From Mycolicibacter longobardus (GTDB taxonomy: Bacteria; Actinomycetota; Actinomycetes; Mycobacteriales; Mycobacteriaceae): a DNA stretch of 64,000 nucleotides. The DNA lies in contig NZ_LQPG01000007.1 of assembly GCF_002102265.1 (NCBI RefSeq), positions 1 through 64,000 of the forward strand, read 5' to 3'. Position numbers and translations under genes: made by a program. Positions 12,822-23,409 of this stretch are shown in pieces. The notes beneath the pieces were generated by a model. The model saw only the letters and a program-made list of their open reading frames with translations. It was not told the origin of the DNA and searched no databases. Numbering within the stretch: the stretch's first letter is position 1; every line of letters begins with the position of its first letter.

Positions 12822-13712
12822 TTACGCCACCGTCTTTTCCATCGTGAATTGGCATACGTTGGTGTAACCATCACGGAACAGCTCGCGACAACCGGTCAGG
12901 TACTTCAGGAACGTCTCGTAGGTCTGTTCACCTTTGAGCTCGATCGCCTGGTCCTTGTGCGCTTCGAGCGCCTTGGCCCAGGTGTCCAGGGTGCGCACAT
13001 AGTTCGACCCGATCACGTGATGGCGGGTGATGGAGAATCCACATCGGGTCGCGTGCTCGTCGACGGTCGAGATCTGCGGCAACCGGCCCCCGGGATAGAT
13101 CTCGGTCATGATGAAATGGATGAAACGCAGCAGCGACATCGTCTTCTTCAGCCCCAGCCGCTCGCCCTCTTCTGCGGTGGGCACCACGATGGAATGCAAC
13201 AACATCACTCCGTCGTCGGGCAACACGCGATAGCACATCTCGAAGAAGTCGTCGTAGCGCTCGTAGGTGCCGACCCCGTCGGCGAAATGCTCGAATGCGC
13301 CCAGCGATACGATGCGGTCTACCGGTTCGTCGAATCCCTCCCAGCCCTGCAACCGCACCTTTTTCGAACGCCCGCTGTCCATTTCCGCGAATTTCTGTTC
13401 GCAATGGACCACCTGGTTTTCACTCAAAGTCAACCCGATCACATTGACGTCGTACTTCTCGACGGCCCGCCGCATCGTGGATCCCCAACCGGACCCGATA
13501 TCGAGCAGTGTCATGCCGGGCCGTAATCCCAACTTGCCCAACGCCAGATCCACCTTGGCCATCTGCGCCTGTTCCAGCGTCATATCGTCGCGCTCGAAAA
13601 ACGCACAGCTGTATGTCATCGTCGGATCCAGCCACAGCCGGAAGAACTCGTTGGACCGGTCGTAGTGCGCCCGGATGTGGTCGACATCCGGGGTCAGTTC
13701 GACGTCACTCAT
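12822..13712 (-). CDS. cmaA2: Cyclopropane mycolic acid synthase, CmaA2-like
   Basis: A 296-residue SAM-dependent cyclopropane synthase. It resembles CmaA2: [20 protein letters not shown] near 20-39, LTLSENQ near 95-101, [10 protein letters not shown] at 138-146 with active-site Glu141, and the C-terminus [11 protein letters not shown]. CmaA2 in Mtb makes trans-cyclopropanes on oxygenated mycolates. One difference is DIGSGWG in place of the usual DIGCGWG in the SAM loop; Gly residues that contact SAM are kept. The ATG follows GCGGAGGAACAG, a strong ribosome binding site, and it is the first gene of the operon. The 282-nt region upstream should hold the operon promoter, but I can place no clear hexamers there. 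Confidence 0.85.
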   Translation of the reverse strand: MSDVELTPDVDHIRAHYDRSNEFFRLWLDPTMTYSCAFFERDDMTLEQAQMAKVDLALGKLGLRPGMTLLDIGSGWGSTMRRAVEKYDVNVIGLTLSENQVVHCEQKFAEMDSGRSKKVRLQGWEGFDEPVDRIVSLGAFEHFADGVGTYERYDDFFEMCYRVLPDDGVMLLHSIVVPTAEEGERLGLKKTMSLLRFIHFIMTEIYPGGRLPQISTVDEHATRCGFSITRHHVIGSNYVRTLDTWAKALEAHKDQAIELKGEQTYETFLKYLTGCRELFRDGYTNVCQFTMEKTVA

Positions 13713-13994
13713 CTGTTCCTCCGCGCTACCCGGCCGCTCCCAATCGGCGCTGGCACAACCGAAATGGACGGCGGTTCAGATCAGCGCGCCGGGTGCTGCC
13801 AGTCGATTCTCGAGTGCGGCCTATGCGACCAGCGGTCTTGAACAGGGCTGTTGCGCCAATGAATCGGGCAAACCGCCCCCTCCCCGACCCAGTCGACCGT
13901 CGTGGCCGGCCGGACACACGGGTTCCCGCCGAGTGGAGCCGTCAAACCCGACGACTGACCCAGATCTGAGAGCAGTGCCGGACCGTGAGGGCGA

Positions 13995-14288
13995 CTAGCT
14001 GGTCCCGAGCGGGTCGATGGTGGCCGCCACGTAGAGCATCACCGTCGCCGCCGTCGTCATCGTCGCGAAGTCCAGCCCACGGTCCCGCAGTACCAGCAGT
14101 CCGGCCCGGTCCTCGGACAGCACCAGCCGCAGCGCGGCGGCGACCCCGGTCCCGATCCCGATCAGCAGCGCGCCGCGGCGCCAGAAATTGGCCCCGGCCA
14201 GCACGAACGCCACCGTGAAGATCAGCCCGACCAGCACGATCGGCCACTGCCGGGTGAGGATCGCGCGGAGGCGGGCCAGAGGTGTCAC
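13995..14288 (-). CDS. DUF3017 small membrane protein
   Basis: A 97-residue protein, the same length as Mtb Rv3355c. It has three predicted membrane helices: [20 protein letters not shown] at about 16-35, [18 protein letters not shown] near 40-57, and [18 protein letters not shown] near 74-91. The [20 protein letters not shown] stretch between helices is the conserved DUF3017 signature. The GTG start overlaps the folD stop (GTGA on the minus strand), so it is translationally coupled to folD, as in other mycobacteria. No function is known for the family. Confidence 0.82.
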   Translation of the reverse strand: MTPLARLRAILTRQWPIVLVGLIFTVAFVLAGANFWRRGALLIGIGTGVAAALRLVLSEDRAGLLVLRDRGLDFATMTTAATVMLYVAATIDPLGTS

Positions 14289-15133
14289 GCGATCCCCTCG
14301 ACTCTTTCCACCACGTTGGTCAGCAGGAACGCCCGGGTCAGCGGGCCCACACCGCCGGGGTTGGGCGACACATGGCCGGCCACCTCCCACACGTCCGGGT
14401 GCACATCGCCGACCAGTCCGGCGTCGGTACGGCTGACACCGACGTCGACGATCGCGGCCCCCGGGCGCACCATGTCGGCGGTGAGCATGTGCGGCACCCC
14501 GACCGCGGCGACGATGATGTCCGCCTGCCGGGTCAGCTCCGCCAGATCGCGGGTACCGGTGTGGCACAGCGTCACGGTGGCGTTCTCCGACCGGCGGGTC
14601 AGCAGCAGCCCCAGCGGGCGGCCTACCGTCACTCCGCGCCCGATCACCACGACATGGGCACCGGCGATCGGCACGTCGTAACGGCGCAGCAGATGCACGA
14701 TCCCGCGCGGAGTGCACGGCAGTGCGGCCGGGGTGCCCAGCACCAGCCGGCCCAGGTTGGTCGGGTGCAGGCCGTCGGCGTCCTTGGCGGGGTCGACGCG
14801 CTCCAGTGCGGCGTTCTCGTCCAGATGTTTCGGCAGCGGCAGCTGCACGATGTAGCCGGTGCAGTCCGGGTTGGCGTTCAGCTCGTCGATGGTCTCGTTG
14901 AGCTGCGCCGTACTGGCGTCGGCCGGCAGGTCGCGGCGGATCGAGGTGATGCCGACCTTGGCGCAGTCGGCGTGCTTGCCACGCACGTAGGCGTGCGAGC
15001 CGGGGTCGTCGCCGACCAGGATGGTGCCCAGCCCGGGCGTGCGGCCCGCCCGCGCGAGCTCGTCCACCCGAGCTTTGAGGTCGACGAAGATCTCGTCGCG
15101 CGTGGCCTTGCCGTCCAACGTGATCGCACCCAC
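14285..15133 (-). CDS. folD: Methylenetetrahydrofolate dehydrogenase / cyclohydrolase
   Basis: FolD interconverts 5,10-methylene-THF and 10-formyl-THF, supplying one-carbon units for purines and formyl-Met-tRNA. It has 282 residues from the GTG that gives [16 protein letters not shown], matching Mtb Rv3356c. Motifs are [14 protein letters not shown] near 50 (catalytic Tyr/Lys region), [15 protein letters not shown] near 93 with the substrate-binding loop, [13 protein letters not shown] near 117, [16 protein letters not shown] near 160 (NADP site), and [15 protein letters not shown] near 260. The start is confirmed by this alignment; longer frames on this strand run antisense through the neighbouring oxidoreductase. 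Divergent from the OYE gene, with 39 nt between start codons. Confidence 0.96.
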   Translation of the reverse strand: MGAITLDGKATRDEIFVDLKARVDELARAGRTPGLGTILVGDDPGSHAYVRGKHADCAKVGITSIRRDLPADASTAQLNETIDELNANPDCTGYIVQLPLPKHLDENAALERVDPAKDADGLHPTNLGRLVLGTPAALPCTPRGIVHLLRRYDVPIAGAHVVVIGRGVTVGRPLGLLLTRRSENATVTLCHTGTRDLAELTRQADIIVAAVGVPHMLTADMVRPGAAIVDVGVSRTDAGLVGDVHPDVWEVAGHVSPNPGGVGPLTRAFLLTNVVERVEGIA

Positions 15134-15160
15134 GCGGACAGTCTGGCATGCCCGCGCGCG

Positions 15161-15166
15161 TACTCT
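15161..15166 (+). promoter_or_regulatory. -10 hexamer for the OYE gene
   Basis: TACTCT fits TANNNT and lies 6 nt before the ATG at 15173, predicting a leaderless or near-leaderless mRNA. No ribosome binding site is visible. Confidence 0.42.
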
Positions 15167-15172
15167 CCCGAT

Positions 15173-16357
15173 ATGCCTGTCCCCGACGTCTTCAGCCCGG
15201 CGAAGCTGGGTCCGATCACCCTGCGCAACCGGACGATCAAGGCCGCCACCTTCGAGAACCGCACACCCGATGCGCTGGTCTCCGATGACCTCATCGAGTA
15301 CCACCGGCTGCCGGCGGCCGGCGGAGTGGGCATGACCACGGTCGCCTACTGCGCGGTCTCCCCCGGTGGCCGCACCTCCAACGACGGGTTGTGGATGCGC
15401 CCGGAGGCGGTCGCCGGGTTGCGCCGGCTCACCGACGCCGTGCATGCCGAGGGAGCCTTGGTCAGCGCGCAGATCGGCCACGCCGGCCCGGTCGCCGACG
15501 CCCGCTCCAACAAGGCCCGCGCCCTGGCACCGGTGCGGTTCTTCAACCCGATCGGCATGCGGTTCGCCAAGAAGGCCACCCGCGACGACATCGACGAGGT
15601 GACCGCCCAGCACGCCGACGCCGCCCGCTACGCCCTCGACGCCGGGTTCGACGCGGTCGAGATCCACCTCGGCCACAACTACCTGGCCAGCTCGTTTCTG
15701 AGCCCGCTGATCAACCGCCGCTCCGATGAGTTCGGCGGGTCGCTGGCCAACCGCGCCAAGGTGGCCCGCGGGATCGTGCAGGCGGTGCACACAGCGGTGG
15801 GCGGGCAGATCGCGGTGACGGCCAAGCTGAACATGTCCGACGGGGTGCGCGGCGGCATCAGCCTGGACGAGTCGCTGACCACCGCCAAGTGGTTGCAGGA
15901 TGACGGCGGCCTGGACGCCCTGGAACTGACCGCGGGCAGCTCGCTGGTCAACCCGATGTACCTGTTCCGCGGACACGCCCCGGTCAAGGAGTTCGCGGGT
16001 GTCTTTCCGCCGCCGCTGAGCTGGGGCATGCGGATGACCGGCAACAGGTTCCTGCGTCAGTACCCCTACACCGACGCCTACCTGCTGCAAGAGGCTCGGC
16101 TGTTCCGCGCCGAATTGTCGCTGCCGCTGATCCTGCTGGGCGGCATCACCAACCGGGCGACGATGGACCTGGCGATGGCCGAGGGATTCGAGTTCGTCGC
16201 GATGGCCCGGGCGCTGCTGGCCGAACCGGACCTGATCAACCGGATAGCCGCCGAACCGGCCACGCTGTCGGAATGCATCCACTGCAACCAGTGCATGCCG
16301 ACGATCTATGAGCGAACCCACTGCGTGGTCACCGGCGCCCCGGACTCGATTCACTGA
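15173..16357 (+). CDS. Old Yellow Enzyme family NADH:flavin oxidoreductase
   Basis: A 394-residue FMN enzyme matching Mtb Rv3359. The TIM-barrel domain shows the FMN/substrate residues in [13 protein letters not shown] near 13-25, HAGP near 103 (QIGHAGPV), [16 protein letters not shown] near 163 and [16 protein letters not shown] near 179. Near the end, CIHCNQCM and a downstream Cys (THC) resemble the Fe-S cluster motif of the 2,4-dienoyl-CoA reductase branch, though no second FAD/NAD domain follows. It probably reduces an activated alkene using NAD(P)H. The substrate is unknown. A long upstream extension of the frame lies antisense to folD and was rejected. Confidence 0.86.
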   Translation: MPVPDVFSPAKLGPITLRNRTIKAATFENRTPDALVSDDLIEYHRLPAAGGVGMTTVAYCAVSPGGRTSNDGLWMRPEAVAGLRRLTDAVHAEGALVSAQIGHAGPVADARSNKARALAPVRFFNPIGMRFAKKATRDDIDEVTAQHADAARYALDAGFDAVEIHLGHNYLASSFLSPLINRRSDEFGGSLANRAKVARGIVQAVHTAVGGQIAVTAKLNMSDGVRGGISLDESLTTAKWLQDDGGLDALELTAGSSLVNPMYLFRGHAPVKEFAGVFPPPLSWGMRMTGNRFLRQYPYTDAYLLQEARLFRAELSLPLILLGGITNRATMDLAMAEGFEFVAMARALLAEPDLINRIAAEPATLSECIHCNQCMPTIYERTHCVVTGAPDSIH

Positions 16358-16408
16358 TCCGCGCCGACTCGCGGTGCGGTGGACAGACCGTCCGTTCCGT
16401 CCGACCGA

Positions 16409-16414
16409 TACAGT
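16409..16414 (+). promoter_or_regulatory. -10 hexamer for the FHA-ABC exporter gene
   Basis: TACAGT lies exactly 7 nt before the ATG at 16422, giving a leaderless arrangement. No ribosome binding site is present. The gene therefore has its own promoter in the 64-nt gap after the OYE gene. Confidence 0.5.
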
Positions 16415-16421
16415 TGATCCG

Positions 16422-19115
16422 ATGAGTCACCCAGCTCCGCCGGTGCTGACCGTGCGCTACGACGGCTCAGAAGCCACGTTCTCCGCGGGCCACGATGTGG
16501 TCATCGGACGTGACCTGCGCGCCGACATCCGCATCCCGCATCCCCTGGTCTCCCGCGCCCACCTGCTGCTGCGCTTCGAGCAGGGCAGGTGGCTGGGGAT
16601 CGACAACGGCTCCCTGAACGGCATCTACGTCAACGGGCAGCGAGTGCCGGTCGTCGACATTCGCGACGGCCAGACCGTCAACCTGGGTAATCCGGACGGG
16701 CCGCAGGTGTCCTTCGAGGTGGGCCGGCACCAGGGTCAGGCCGGCCGGCCGCCGCAGACGGTCTCGATCCACGTGCCACCACCCGGTATCGCGCGCCCGG
16801 GCCGGCCACCCCAGCCACCGGGTTCATACGGCGGTTCCAGCTTCAGCTCTCCTCCGTCGAGCCTCGCTGAACCACCGGGCTGGCCGTCTCATCCCGACCC
16901 CGCGCCCTACCCGGATCCGCGTTCAGCCGGACACTCCGGCTTCCAGCAGCCCTACCGGCCGCCGGCCGGCCCGGCTCCGTATCAGCCACCGCCGCTTTCC
17001 CCCCGGCAACCGGCGTACCCGGCCGGGCCAGCCGGCGAGGCGGCACTGCGGCCGAATTATTCGCCGCCCGCCGAGCCGTTTCCGCCGCGGCAGCCGTCCA
17101 CCCGGATGGCGCCGGTGGCGGCGAAACCGCCAGAAGCCGGCAACATCGCCACCCGGATGATCGACATCCTGCGGCAGGGATCCTCCTCGCCGCCGAATGC
17201 ACCGGCCGGCGCGTTGACCATCGGGCGCGCCACCGACAATGACGTCGTCATCTCCGACGTGCTGGCCTCCCGGCACCACGCGATGCTGATCCCGACCCCG
17301 CTGGGTACCGAGATCCGCGACAGCCGGAGCATCAACGGAACATTCGTCAACGGTGTCCGGATCGGCTCAGCGATCCTCACCGAGGGCGACCTGGTCACGA
17401 TCGGCAACGTCGACCTGGAGTTTCACGGCGGCAATCTGGTGCGCCGCACCGAGACCGCGGCCGGCACCGGCGGACTGGAGGTTCGCGACGTCTGCTTCGA
17501 CGTCGAGGGCGGCAAGCGGCTGCTCAACAACATCTCACTGAACGCCCGGCCGGGCACGCTCACCGCGATCATCGGCGGCTCGGGCGCCGGCAAGACCACC
17601 CTGGCCCGGCTCATCGCCGGCTACACCAGCCCCAGTTCCGGCTCCACCCTGTTCGAGGGCCACAACATCCACGCCGACTATGCCTCGCTGCGCAGCAGGA
17701 TCGGGATGGTCCCGCAGGACGACGTGGTGCACCGTCAGTTGACGGTGAACCAGGCCTTGGGCTATGCCGCCGAGCTACGGCTGCCGCCCGACAGCAGCCA
17801 GGCCGACCGCGACCAGGCCGTCGCGCGGGTGCTTGAGGAACTCGAGATGACCAAGCACGCCGAGACCCGGGTGGACAAGCTCTCCGGCGGTCAGCGCAAA
17901 CGTGCCTCGGTGGCGTTGGAGCTGCTGACCGGGCCGTCGCTGCTGCTGCTCGACGAGCCGACATCGGGCCTGGACCCGGCACTGGACCGCCAGGTCATGC
18001 TGATGTTGCGCGGTCTCGCCGACGCCGGCCGCGTGGTCATGGTGGTCACCCACTCGGTGGCCTACCTCGACGTCTGCGACCAGATTCTGCTGCTGGCTCC
18101 CGGCGGCAAGATGGCATATTGCGGCCCGCCCAAAGAGGTCTTCCCGGCCATGGGTGCCGACAACTGGGCCGACATCTTCGCCAATGTGGGTGCCGATCCC
18201 GACGAAGCCAACCGACGCTTCCTGGAGCGCAACGGGGGCCAGCGGTCCGCGGTGGCGCTGGCCGAGACACCCCCCGCCGACCTCGGCAAACCGGCGGCCA
18301 CCAGCCTGCTCAAACAGCTGTCGACGATCGCGCGCCGCCAGGTCCGGCTGATCGTCTCCGACCGCGGCTACTCGATATTCCTGGCCCTGCTGCCCTTCAT
18401 CGTGGGGATATTGTCGTTGACCGTCGAGGGCGACCACGGGCTGGGCATACCGGCGCCCGATGCGCCCACCGAACCCCGGTACATCATGGTGCTGCTCAAT
18501 ATCGGCGCCGTGTTCATGGGTACCGCGCTGACCATCCGCGACCTGATCGGCGAACGTCCGATTTTCCGAAGAGAGCAGGCCGTCGGACTGTCGACGGTGG
18601 CCTACCTACTCGCCAAGATCGCGGTGTTCTGCGTGTTCGCCACGGTTCAGGCGGCGATCGCCACCACGATCGTGGTACTGGGCAAGGGCGGCCCGGCGCG
18701 CGACGCCGTGCTGTTCGGCAACGTGAACTTCGAGTTGTTCCTCGGGGTGGCCGGCACCTGCGTGGCCTCGGCGATTCTCGGGTTGGCGCTGTCGGCGTTC
18801 GCGCAGTCCAACGAGCAGATCATGCCGATGCTGGTGGTGTCGATCATGTCGCAGTTGGTGTTGTCCAGCGGCATGATTCCGGTCGGCGGCCGAACCGGTC
18901 TCGACCAGTTGTCCTGGCTGACCCCGGCACGCTGGGGGTACGCGGCGGGCGGGTCGACCGTCGATTTCAACACCCTGATGGACGCGCCGCAGATCCCCAA
19001 AGACCGGCTGTGGGACCACGACAAGGGCACCTGGCTGCTCGACATGGGGATGCTGGCGGTGCTGTCGGTCGTCTACTCCGTGTTGGTGTGGTGGAAGATC
19101 CGACTCAAGCGCTGA
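16422..19115 (+). CDS. FHA-FHA-ABC exporter, Rv1747-like
   Basis: An 897-residue half-transporter (Mtb Rv1747 is about 865). FHA1 at 5-100 has the phosphothreonine-pocket motifs [16 protein letters not shown] and NGSLNG. A Pro-rich linker follows (about 105-240), and FHA2 (about 262-345) has [15 protein letters not shown] and [11 protein letters not shown]. The ABC domain has Walker [10 protein letters not shown] near 384, signature LSGGQRKR near 486 and Walker [11 protein letters not shown] near 506. Six membrane helices occupy about 665-895. In Mtb, Rv1747 is regulated by Ser/Thr kinase PknF through the FHA domains and affects phosphoinositol mannosides. No kinase gene adjoins here. Part of the linker is encoded by a dispersed 65-bp repeat. 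Its stop faces the conservon GTPase stop 9 nt away. Confidence 0.92.
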   Translation: MSHPAPPVLTVRYDGSEATFSAGHDVVIGRDLRADIRIPHPLVSRAHLLLRFEQGRWLGIDNGSLNGIYVNGQRVPVVDIRDGQTVNLGNPDGPQVSFEVGRHQGQAGRPPQTVSIHVPPPGIARPGRPPQPPGSYGGSSFSSPPSSLAEPPGWPSHPDPAPYPDPRSAGHSGFQQPYRPPAGPAPYQPPPLSPRQPAYPAGPAGEAALRPNYSPPAEPFPPRQPSTRMAPVAAKPPEAGNIATRMIDILRQGSSSPPNAPAGALTIGRATDNDVVISDVLASRHHAMLIPTPLGTEIRDSRSINGTFVNGVRIGSAILTEGDLVTIGNVDLEFHGGNLVRRTETAAGTGGLEVRDVCFDVEGGKRLLNNISLNARPGTLTAIIGGSGAGKTTLARLIAGYTSPSSGSTLFEGHNIHADYASLRSRIGMVPQDDVVHRQLTVNQALGYAAELRLPPDSSQADRDQAVARVLEELEMTKHAETRVDKLSGGQRKRASVALELLTGPSLLLLDEPTSGLDPALDRQVMLMLRGLADAGRVVMVVTHSVAYLDVCDQILLLAPGGKMAYCGPPKEVFPAMGADNWADIFANVGADPDEANRRFLERNGGQRSAVALAETPPADLGKPAATSLLKQLSTIARRQVRLIVSDRGYSIFLALLPFIVGILSLTVEGDHGLGIPAPDAPTEPRYIMVLLNIGAVFMGTALTIRDLIGERPIFRREQAVGLSTVAYLLAKIAVFCVFATVQAAIATTIVVLGKGGPARDAVLFGNVNFELFLGVAGTCVASAILGLALSAFAQSNEQIMPMLVVSIMSQLVLSSGMIPVGGRTGLDQLSWLTPARWGYAAGGSTVDFNTLMDAPQIPKDRLWDHDKGTWLLDMGMLAVLSVVYSVLVWWKIRLKR
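16815..16879 (+). repeat. 65-bp dispersed repeat, copy A, inside exporter coding sequence
   Basis: The segment begins CCACCGGGTTCATACGGCGG and ends GCTGAACCACCGGG. It matches the segment beside the guaB3 stop (copy B) in about 59 of 65 positions, with no gaps, including a 26-nt run identical between copies. It is in frame and encodes the part of the FHA1-FHA2 linker containing [23 protein letters not shown] occurs at both ends as a direct repeat. Confidence 0.75.
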
Positions 19116-19124
19116 GATCAGAGC

Positions 19125-19715
19125 TCAGGCGTGTGGCGCCAGGGTGGACAGCGCGTACTCGCTGATCGCGATGAGCGCATCCCGGGCCGAACGGGGGTCG
19201 CGCGCGTCGACGGTGATCACCGGAATGCGATCCGGCAGGGCCAGGGCCTTGCGCACCGCGGCGACCGGATAACGCGGCGCGCCCTCGAACTCGTTGACCG
19301 CGATCAGGAATGGCAGATTGCGGTGTTCGAAGAAGTCCACGGCGGCGAAGCTGTCCTGCAGCCGACGGCAGTCGGCCAGGATGATCGCGCCGATCGCGCC
19401 GCGCACCAGGTCATCCCACATGAACCAGAACCGGCGCTGGCCGGGCGTCCCGAACAGGTACAGCACCAGGTCGTCGGCCAGCGTGATGCGGCCGAAGTCC
19501 ATCGCGACGGTGGTGGTCCGCTTGTCCGGGGTGTCCTCCAGCGCGTCGACACCGGCCGAGGCGTCGGTGACCAGCGCCTCGGTGCGCAGCGGCATGATCT
19601 CCGAGACGGTGCCGACGAAGGTGGTCTTGCCGACCCCGAACCCGCCCGCGATGACGATCTTCGTCGATGCCGATTCCCTCGGCGCTGCAGGCCTATCCAA
19701 GCGCTCGGAGGCCAC
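19125..19715 (-). CDS. Conservon GTPase (CvnD-type)
   Basis: A 196-residue small GTPase matching Mtb Rv3362c. Walker A is GGFGVGKTTF near 24-33, the switch II region is YLFGTPGQRRFWFMWDDL near 86-103, and the guanine-specificity site NEFEG near 140 replaces the canonical NKxD, as usual in this family. In actinobacterial conservons the GTPase is thought to form a membrane-associated complex with the kinase, roadblock and DUF742 proteins and cycle in response to its signal. It overlaps the DUF742 gene by 23 nt, so translation is coupled. It is the last gene of the four-gene operon. Confidence 0.92.
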   Translation of the reverse strand: MASERLDRPAAPRESASTKIVIAGGFGVGKTTFVGTVSEIMPLRTEALVTDASAGVDALEDTPDKRTTTVAMDFGRITLADDLVLYLFGTPGQRRFWFMWDDLVRGAIGAIILADCRRLQDSFAAVDFFEHRNLPFLIAVNEFEGAPRYPVAAVRKALALPDRIPVITVDARDPRSARDALIAISEYALSTLAPHA

Positions 19716-20115
19716 GGAGCGTCCTTCCTATCAGTTCTCGGCGTTCGTCCCGGGTGGATGCCTCGGTCAGGGTGGGACGCACCCGAAGGTATCCCGACGT
19801 GACCAGATCGCCCACCAGGACGCGCGCGACACCCAGCGGCAGGTTTAACCGGGCGGAGATCTCAGCGACCGACGGGGCCGCCTGACACAGTTCGACGATG
19901 AGGCCGCGCGGATCGCTGACCGGCCACTGGTTGGGGTGGGCCGCCCGCATGGTCTGCACCGGGGCTTCCAGCGGCAGACTCACGTCGGTGTGGGTCCTAC
20001 CGGCGGTCAGCGTGTACGGGCGTACCAGGCTGGCCTCGGCTTCCGGCGCTTCTAGAGTCTCCAGGGCTTCCGGGGTCTCCGGGCGCGCCCATTCCTGGGA
20101 AGTGTCCATCACCAT
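19693..20115 (-). CDS. DUF742 conservon protein (CvnC-type)
   Basis: A 140-residue protein matching Mtb Rv3363c. The DUF742 domain starts at VRPYTLTAGRTHTD near 32 and continues through RGLIVELCQAAPSVAEISAR to the winged-helix-like part LPLGVARVLVGDLVTSGYLRV. The N-terminal 30 residues are acidic and low complexity. Three possible starts (ATG, GTG, ATG) occur in the first three codons; GAGGT lies about 8 nt before the first. It sits 11 nt after the roadblock gene and overlaps the GTPase gene. Confidence 0.88.
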   Translation of the reverse strand: MVMDTSQEWARPETPEALETLEAPEAEASLVRPYTLTAGRTHTDVSLPLEAPVQTMRAAHPNQWPVSDPRGLIVELCQAAPSVAEISARLNLPLGVARVLVGDLVTSGYLRVRPTLTEASTRDERRELIGRTLRGLRALG

Positions 20116-20126
20116 TCACCGGTACC

Positions 20127-20570
20127 TCACGAACGGCCGCCCCGCGATGCCGCCGTCCGGCGCGATGACTGCACCACCGCACCGACCCGTTCCACCAGAA
20201 CCGCCATCTCGTAACCGATCTGGCCGATATCGCAGGAGGTGTTGGCCAACGTCGCCAGGTGTGAGCCGTCGCCGACCCGCATCAGCAGCAGGTAGCCCTG
20301 TTCCATCTCCACCACCGACTGCAGCACCCGGCCGCCCTCGAACAACTGCGCCGCCCCGGTCGCCAGACTGGCCAATCCGGACGCCACGGCGGCCAGCTGG
20401 TCAGCCCGCTCGGTGGGCAGGTGTTCGCTGGCCGCGACTGTCAGTCCGTCGACCGATACCAGCATCGCGTGGGATACCCCGGGGACCTCGCGGGCGAAGT
20501 TGGTCACCAGCCAGTCCAGTGAGCTTTCTGGGCCGCGGCGCTGTTCGGGGTGGTCAGTGGGGAAAGTCAT
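20127..20570 (-). CDS. Roadblock/LC7 conservon protein (CvnB-type)
   Basis: A 147-residue roadblock/LC7 domain protein, the Rv3364c counterpart. [20 protein letters not shown] at 18-37 begins the domain, followed by [16 protein letters not shown] and [19 protein letters not shown]. Roadblock proteins usually act as GTPase-activating or exchange partners, here presumably for the downstream GTPase. Mtb Rv3364c has been reported to act on host cathepsin G; nothing in this sequence tests that. The start overlaps the kinase stop by 4 nt. Confidence 0.9.
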   Translation of the reverse strand: MTFPTDHPEQRRGPESSLDWLVTNFAREVPGVSHAMLVSVDGLTVAASEHLPTERADQLAAVASGLASLATGAAQLFEGGRVLQSVVEMEQGYLLLMRVGDGSHLATLANTSCDIGQIGYEMAVLVERVGAVVQSSRRTAASRGGRS

Positions 20571-23404
20571 TGCTGGTTCTGTCCCTGATCGGTGTCCACA
20601 CTTTTATCCAAACCGTTTTCCCGGGCGCGCGATCTCGCGGCATGCACCCCGCCGAAGTGGCTGCTGATCGAGGCACGGATCGCCGCGGGATCCCGCTCCG
20701 GTGTCTCAGGGGCGGGCCGGTGGGGCACGCCGTTGGATGCTACCGGCTCATCGGTGTCGCCCTGATTGTGTGTCGGGGCGTCGGGGTCATCCCCCGACGG
20801 CTCGGCTTCGGCCGAGCCGGGCACCAGCCGGGCGCCGGGCTCGCGGACCGGCAGTCCGTGCTCGGTGTGGTCGACGACCGGCACGTTCTCGGCCTCGGCG
20901 GCCACCGACCAGCCGCGGTCCCACACCGACTGCCAGTCCAGGTCGGCCCGCAGGCTCGGCTCGTTGGGGTCGTTGCCCACCGACTCCGAGAGCATCCGCT
21001 GATAGATCGTGTCGGTGTCGGTGCCGGTGTCGGCAGCCGGAGGGTCGCCGGCGGCCCGGGCACGCGCCGCGAAATACGCCGAAGTGTCAGCGGGAGCGGG
21101 TCTTTCGACAACCGGCTCGGGCGCCGGCTCCGGTTCCCGAGGCGGCGCCCCGGTCCCTTCGTCGGCCTCCCACCAGGGTTGCGGCAGCTCACGGCGCACC
21201 CGTTCAGCGTCGGCCGGCGGGGGCCCGGGCTGTTCGGTGGACTCTTCGTCGGGCACACCGGTGATGCCACTGGAACCCGGGGTGCGCCGCGGCAGCAGTG
21301 AGACGACGGGGCCGGCCTCGGCGGCATCGGGTTGCTCGTACTCCCCGTACTGCTCGTACTGGCCGTACTGCTCGTACTGGCCGTACGGCTCATACGGCTC
21401 GGGTTCGGGCGGTTCGGGTGCGGCGGGCCCGGGATAGGGCTGGATCGGCGGTGCGGGCGCGGCGAACATCGGCGAGGCCTGCTCCTCGACGGCGTCGGCG
21501 GTCAACAGGTGCGGCGGCAGATACACCTCGGCGGTGATGCCGCGAGACCCCTGCGATGCCGGGAACAACCGGACCTCGATCCCGTGCCGGTGCGCCAGCC
21601 GTGAGATCACGAAAAAGCCCATGTGGCGGGCGTTTTCCGGGCTGAACTCACTGCCGGATGCCAGGCGCATATTGGCCATCCGGAGATCGGCGTCGGTCAT
21701 GCCCAACCCGACGTCGACGACCTCGACCACCACCCCGCCGTCGTTCTCGAAACCGGCGACCACCCGCACCGGCTCGGTCGGCGCCGAGTAGCGCAGCGCG
21801 TTGTCGATCAGTTCCGCGAGCAGGTGGACGCAATCCGGGGCGGCCGCGCCGATCACCGTGATGTCGGGCACCAACACGGTCTGCACCCGGTGGTAACCCT
21901 CCACTTCCGAGGCGGCCGCGCTGATCAGGGTGGCCAGCGGTGTCGGCCGGCCTCGCTCGTGCGGCACCCGCGCACCGGCCAGCACCAGCAGGTTGGCGCC
22001 GTTGCGCCGCATCCGGGCAGCCAGATGGTCCAGGCGGAACAGGCTCTCGAGCCGGTCCGGGTCTTCCTCGTTGCGCTCCAGCCCGTCGATGAGCGCCAAC
22101 TGCTGGTCCACCAGGGACCGGTTGCGGCGCGACATCGTCTCGAACATCTCGTTGACCAGTCGCCGCAGCCGCGCCTCGTCACCGGCCAACAGCAGCGCTT
22201 GGGCGTGCAGTTCGTCGACGGCGTGGGCGACCTGCCCGACCTCCTCGGTGGTGTAGACCGGCAGCGGGGCGGGGTCGCGTTCGGTACCGGAGCCGCCGGC
22301 ACGCAGCCGGGCGATCTCGTGTTCGAGGTCGGTGTGAGCGACTTGCAATGCACTGTCCCGCAAGGTGCGCAGCGGGCGCACCAGCGAGCGCGCCACCAGC
22401 CACACCGCTAACAGCGTGGCGATGATGGCACTCAGCACCAGCGCGATGTCGCGCATGGCGGCATTGCGCCGGTCCGCGGCGCGGTCCTCCACCGCACTCG
22501 TCACCGCCCCGGTGTTCTCGCTGATCAGCCGGGAGGCGATCTGGTCGGTGGTACGGATCGAGTCCCGCAGCACCGGGTTGTTCGGCAGCACCTGCTCCGG
22601 GTCCGACATGATCGCCATCCGGGTCACCAACTGCTGCTGCAGGGCCTTGGCGTCCGGGGAGTCCACCCCGAGCACCTGGCTCATCCCGAACAGCGTCGAC
22701 GGCTCGGTCCCGGCCAAGGTCATCATCGAGCTGCGCAGCTCCGGGTCGGGCAGCTCGCCGCCCCGATTGACCAGCAGTTCCTGCATCATCATCTGGCCGC
22801 GGGCGCCGACTGCGCGGCTCAGGCCCTCGGCCTGTGCCCGGATCCGTTCACTGTCCAGACGCACCGACCCGGTGATGGCGTCCTCGGCGGTCAGCAGGAT
22901 GGGCGCGTAACCCGTCACCTCCTCGCGCAGGCCGACCCCGGTGGACACCAGATCCAGCAAACCCTGGCCACGCTCGATCAGGGTGTCCACGCCGGACCGC
23001 ACATCGGTCGCCACATCGGTGTGCGACAGCCGCGACTGGAGCTCGTACTTGCGGTTCTCGAAGTTCTTCCGGGCGCCCTGGGCGTCGCCGTCGGAGGACG
23101 CGGCCACCAGCGCGTCGCCCAGCGCCGACATGTAGTTGGTGATGGCCGGGATCATCTCGGCGCGGTCGGCGACCAGCCGCAGCCGGTTGGCCTCGGTGAG
23201 CGCGCTGGAGATCCGCAGCCCGCCGAAGAACCCGGCCAACAGCAGTGGCAGCAAGGCGATCGCCAGTACTTTCCACCGCACCGGCCAGTTGCGCACCGAC
23301 CACCGGGACGGACGTTTGACCGCAACGGCCTCCGACTGCTGTTCGCGGTCGGCTTGGTCGTCCAGGGCCGGGTCCACCCCGTCCGGGTGGTCGAAAAGCG
23401 TCAC
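20567..23404 (-). CDS. Conservon sensor histidine kinase (CvnA-type)
   Basis: A 945-residue membrane kinase, the Rv3365c counterpart and first gene of the conservon. TM1 lies at about 47-68 ([18 protein letters not shown]), an extracytoplasmic nitrate/sulfonate-sensing-like helical region at 75-310, TM2 at 318-342, then a HAMP linker. The HATPase_c domain has N box [10 protein letters not shown] near 530 and G box [10 protein letters not shown] near 560. There is no convincing phosphoacceptor His box, as usual in conservon kinases, so ATP-dependent signalling through the partner GTPase is more likely than phosphotransfer. The C-terminal ~280 residues are a disordered acidic Pro/Glu/Gln tail that includes tandem YGQYEQ repeats. 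The start is GTG, preceded by a strong hairpin. Confidence 0.92.
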   Translation of the reverse strand: MTLFDHPDGVDPALDDQADREQQSEAVAVKRPSRWSVRNWPVRWKVLAIALLPLLLAGFFGGLRISSALTEANRLRLVADRAEMIPAITNYMSALGDALVAASSDGDAQGARKNFENRKYELQSRLSHTDVATDVRSGVDTLIERGQGLLDLVSTGVGLREEVTGYAPILLTAEDAITGSVRLDSERIRAQAEGLSRAVGARGQMMMQELLVNRGGELPDPELRSSMMTLAGTEPSTLFGMSQVLGVDSPDAKALQQQLVTRMAIMSDPEQVLPNNPVLRDSIRTTDQIASRLISENTGAVTSAVEDRAADRRNAAMRDIALVLSAIIATLLAVWLVARSLVRPLRTLRDSALQVAHTDLEHEIARLRAGGSGTERDPAPLPVYTTEEVGQVAHAVDELHAQALLLAGDEARLRRLVNEMFETMSRRNRSLVDQQLALIDGLERNEEDPDRLESLFRLDHLAARMRRNGANLLVLAGARVPHERGRPTPLATLISAAASEVEGYHRVQTVLVPDITVIGAAAPDCVHLLAELIDNALRYSAPTEPVRVVAGFENDGGVVVEVVDVGLGMTDADLRMANMRLASGSEFSPENARHMGFFVISRLAHRHGIEVRLFPASQGSRGITAEVYLPPHLLTADAVEEQASPMFAAPAPPIQPYPGPAAPEPPEPEPYEPYGQYEQYGQYEQYGEYEQPDAAEAGPVVSLLPRRTPGSSGITGVPDEESTEQPGPPPADAERVRRELPQPWWEADEGTGAPPREPEPAPEPVVERPAPADTSAYFAARARAAGDPPAADTGTDTDTIYQRMLSESVGNDPNEPSLRADLDWQSVWDRGWSVAAEAENVPVVDHTEHGLPVREPGARLVPGSAEAEPSGDDPDAPTHNQGDTDEPVASNGVPHRPAPETPERDPAAIRASISSHFGGVHAARSRARENGLDKSVDTDQGQNQQ
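21334..21396 (-). repeat. 18-bp tandem repeat encoding YGQYEQ units
   Basis: Three consecutive 18-bp units plus a half unit differ at only a few positions. On the coding (minus) strand they give repeated YGQYEQ hexapeptides in the disordered tail of the conservon kinase. Such tandem coding repeats often vary in number between strains. Confidence 0.8.
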
Positions 23405-23409
23405 CGGTC

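Noticed and set aside
13995..15149. One 384-codon minus-strand frame joining DUF3017 with sequence across folD
   Set aside because: Its upstream two-thirds is out of frame with folD and has shadow composition; only the last 97 codons resemble DUF3017.
14282..16357. Long N-terminal extension of the OYE gene
   Set aside because: The first ~297 codons are antisense to folD and have no family match.
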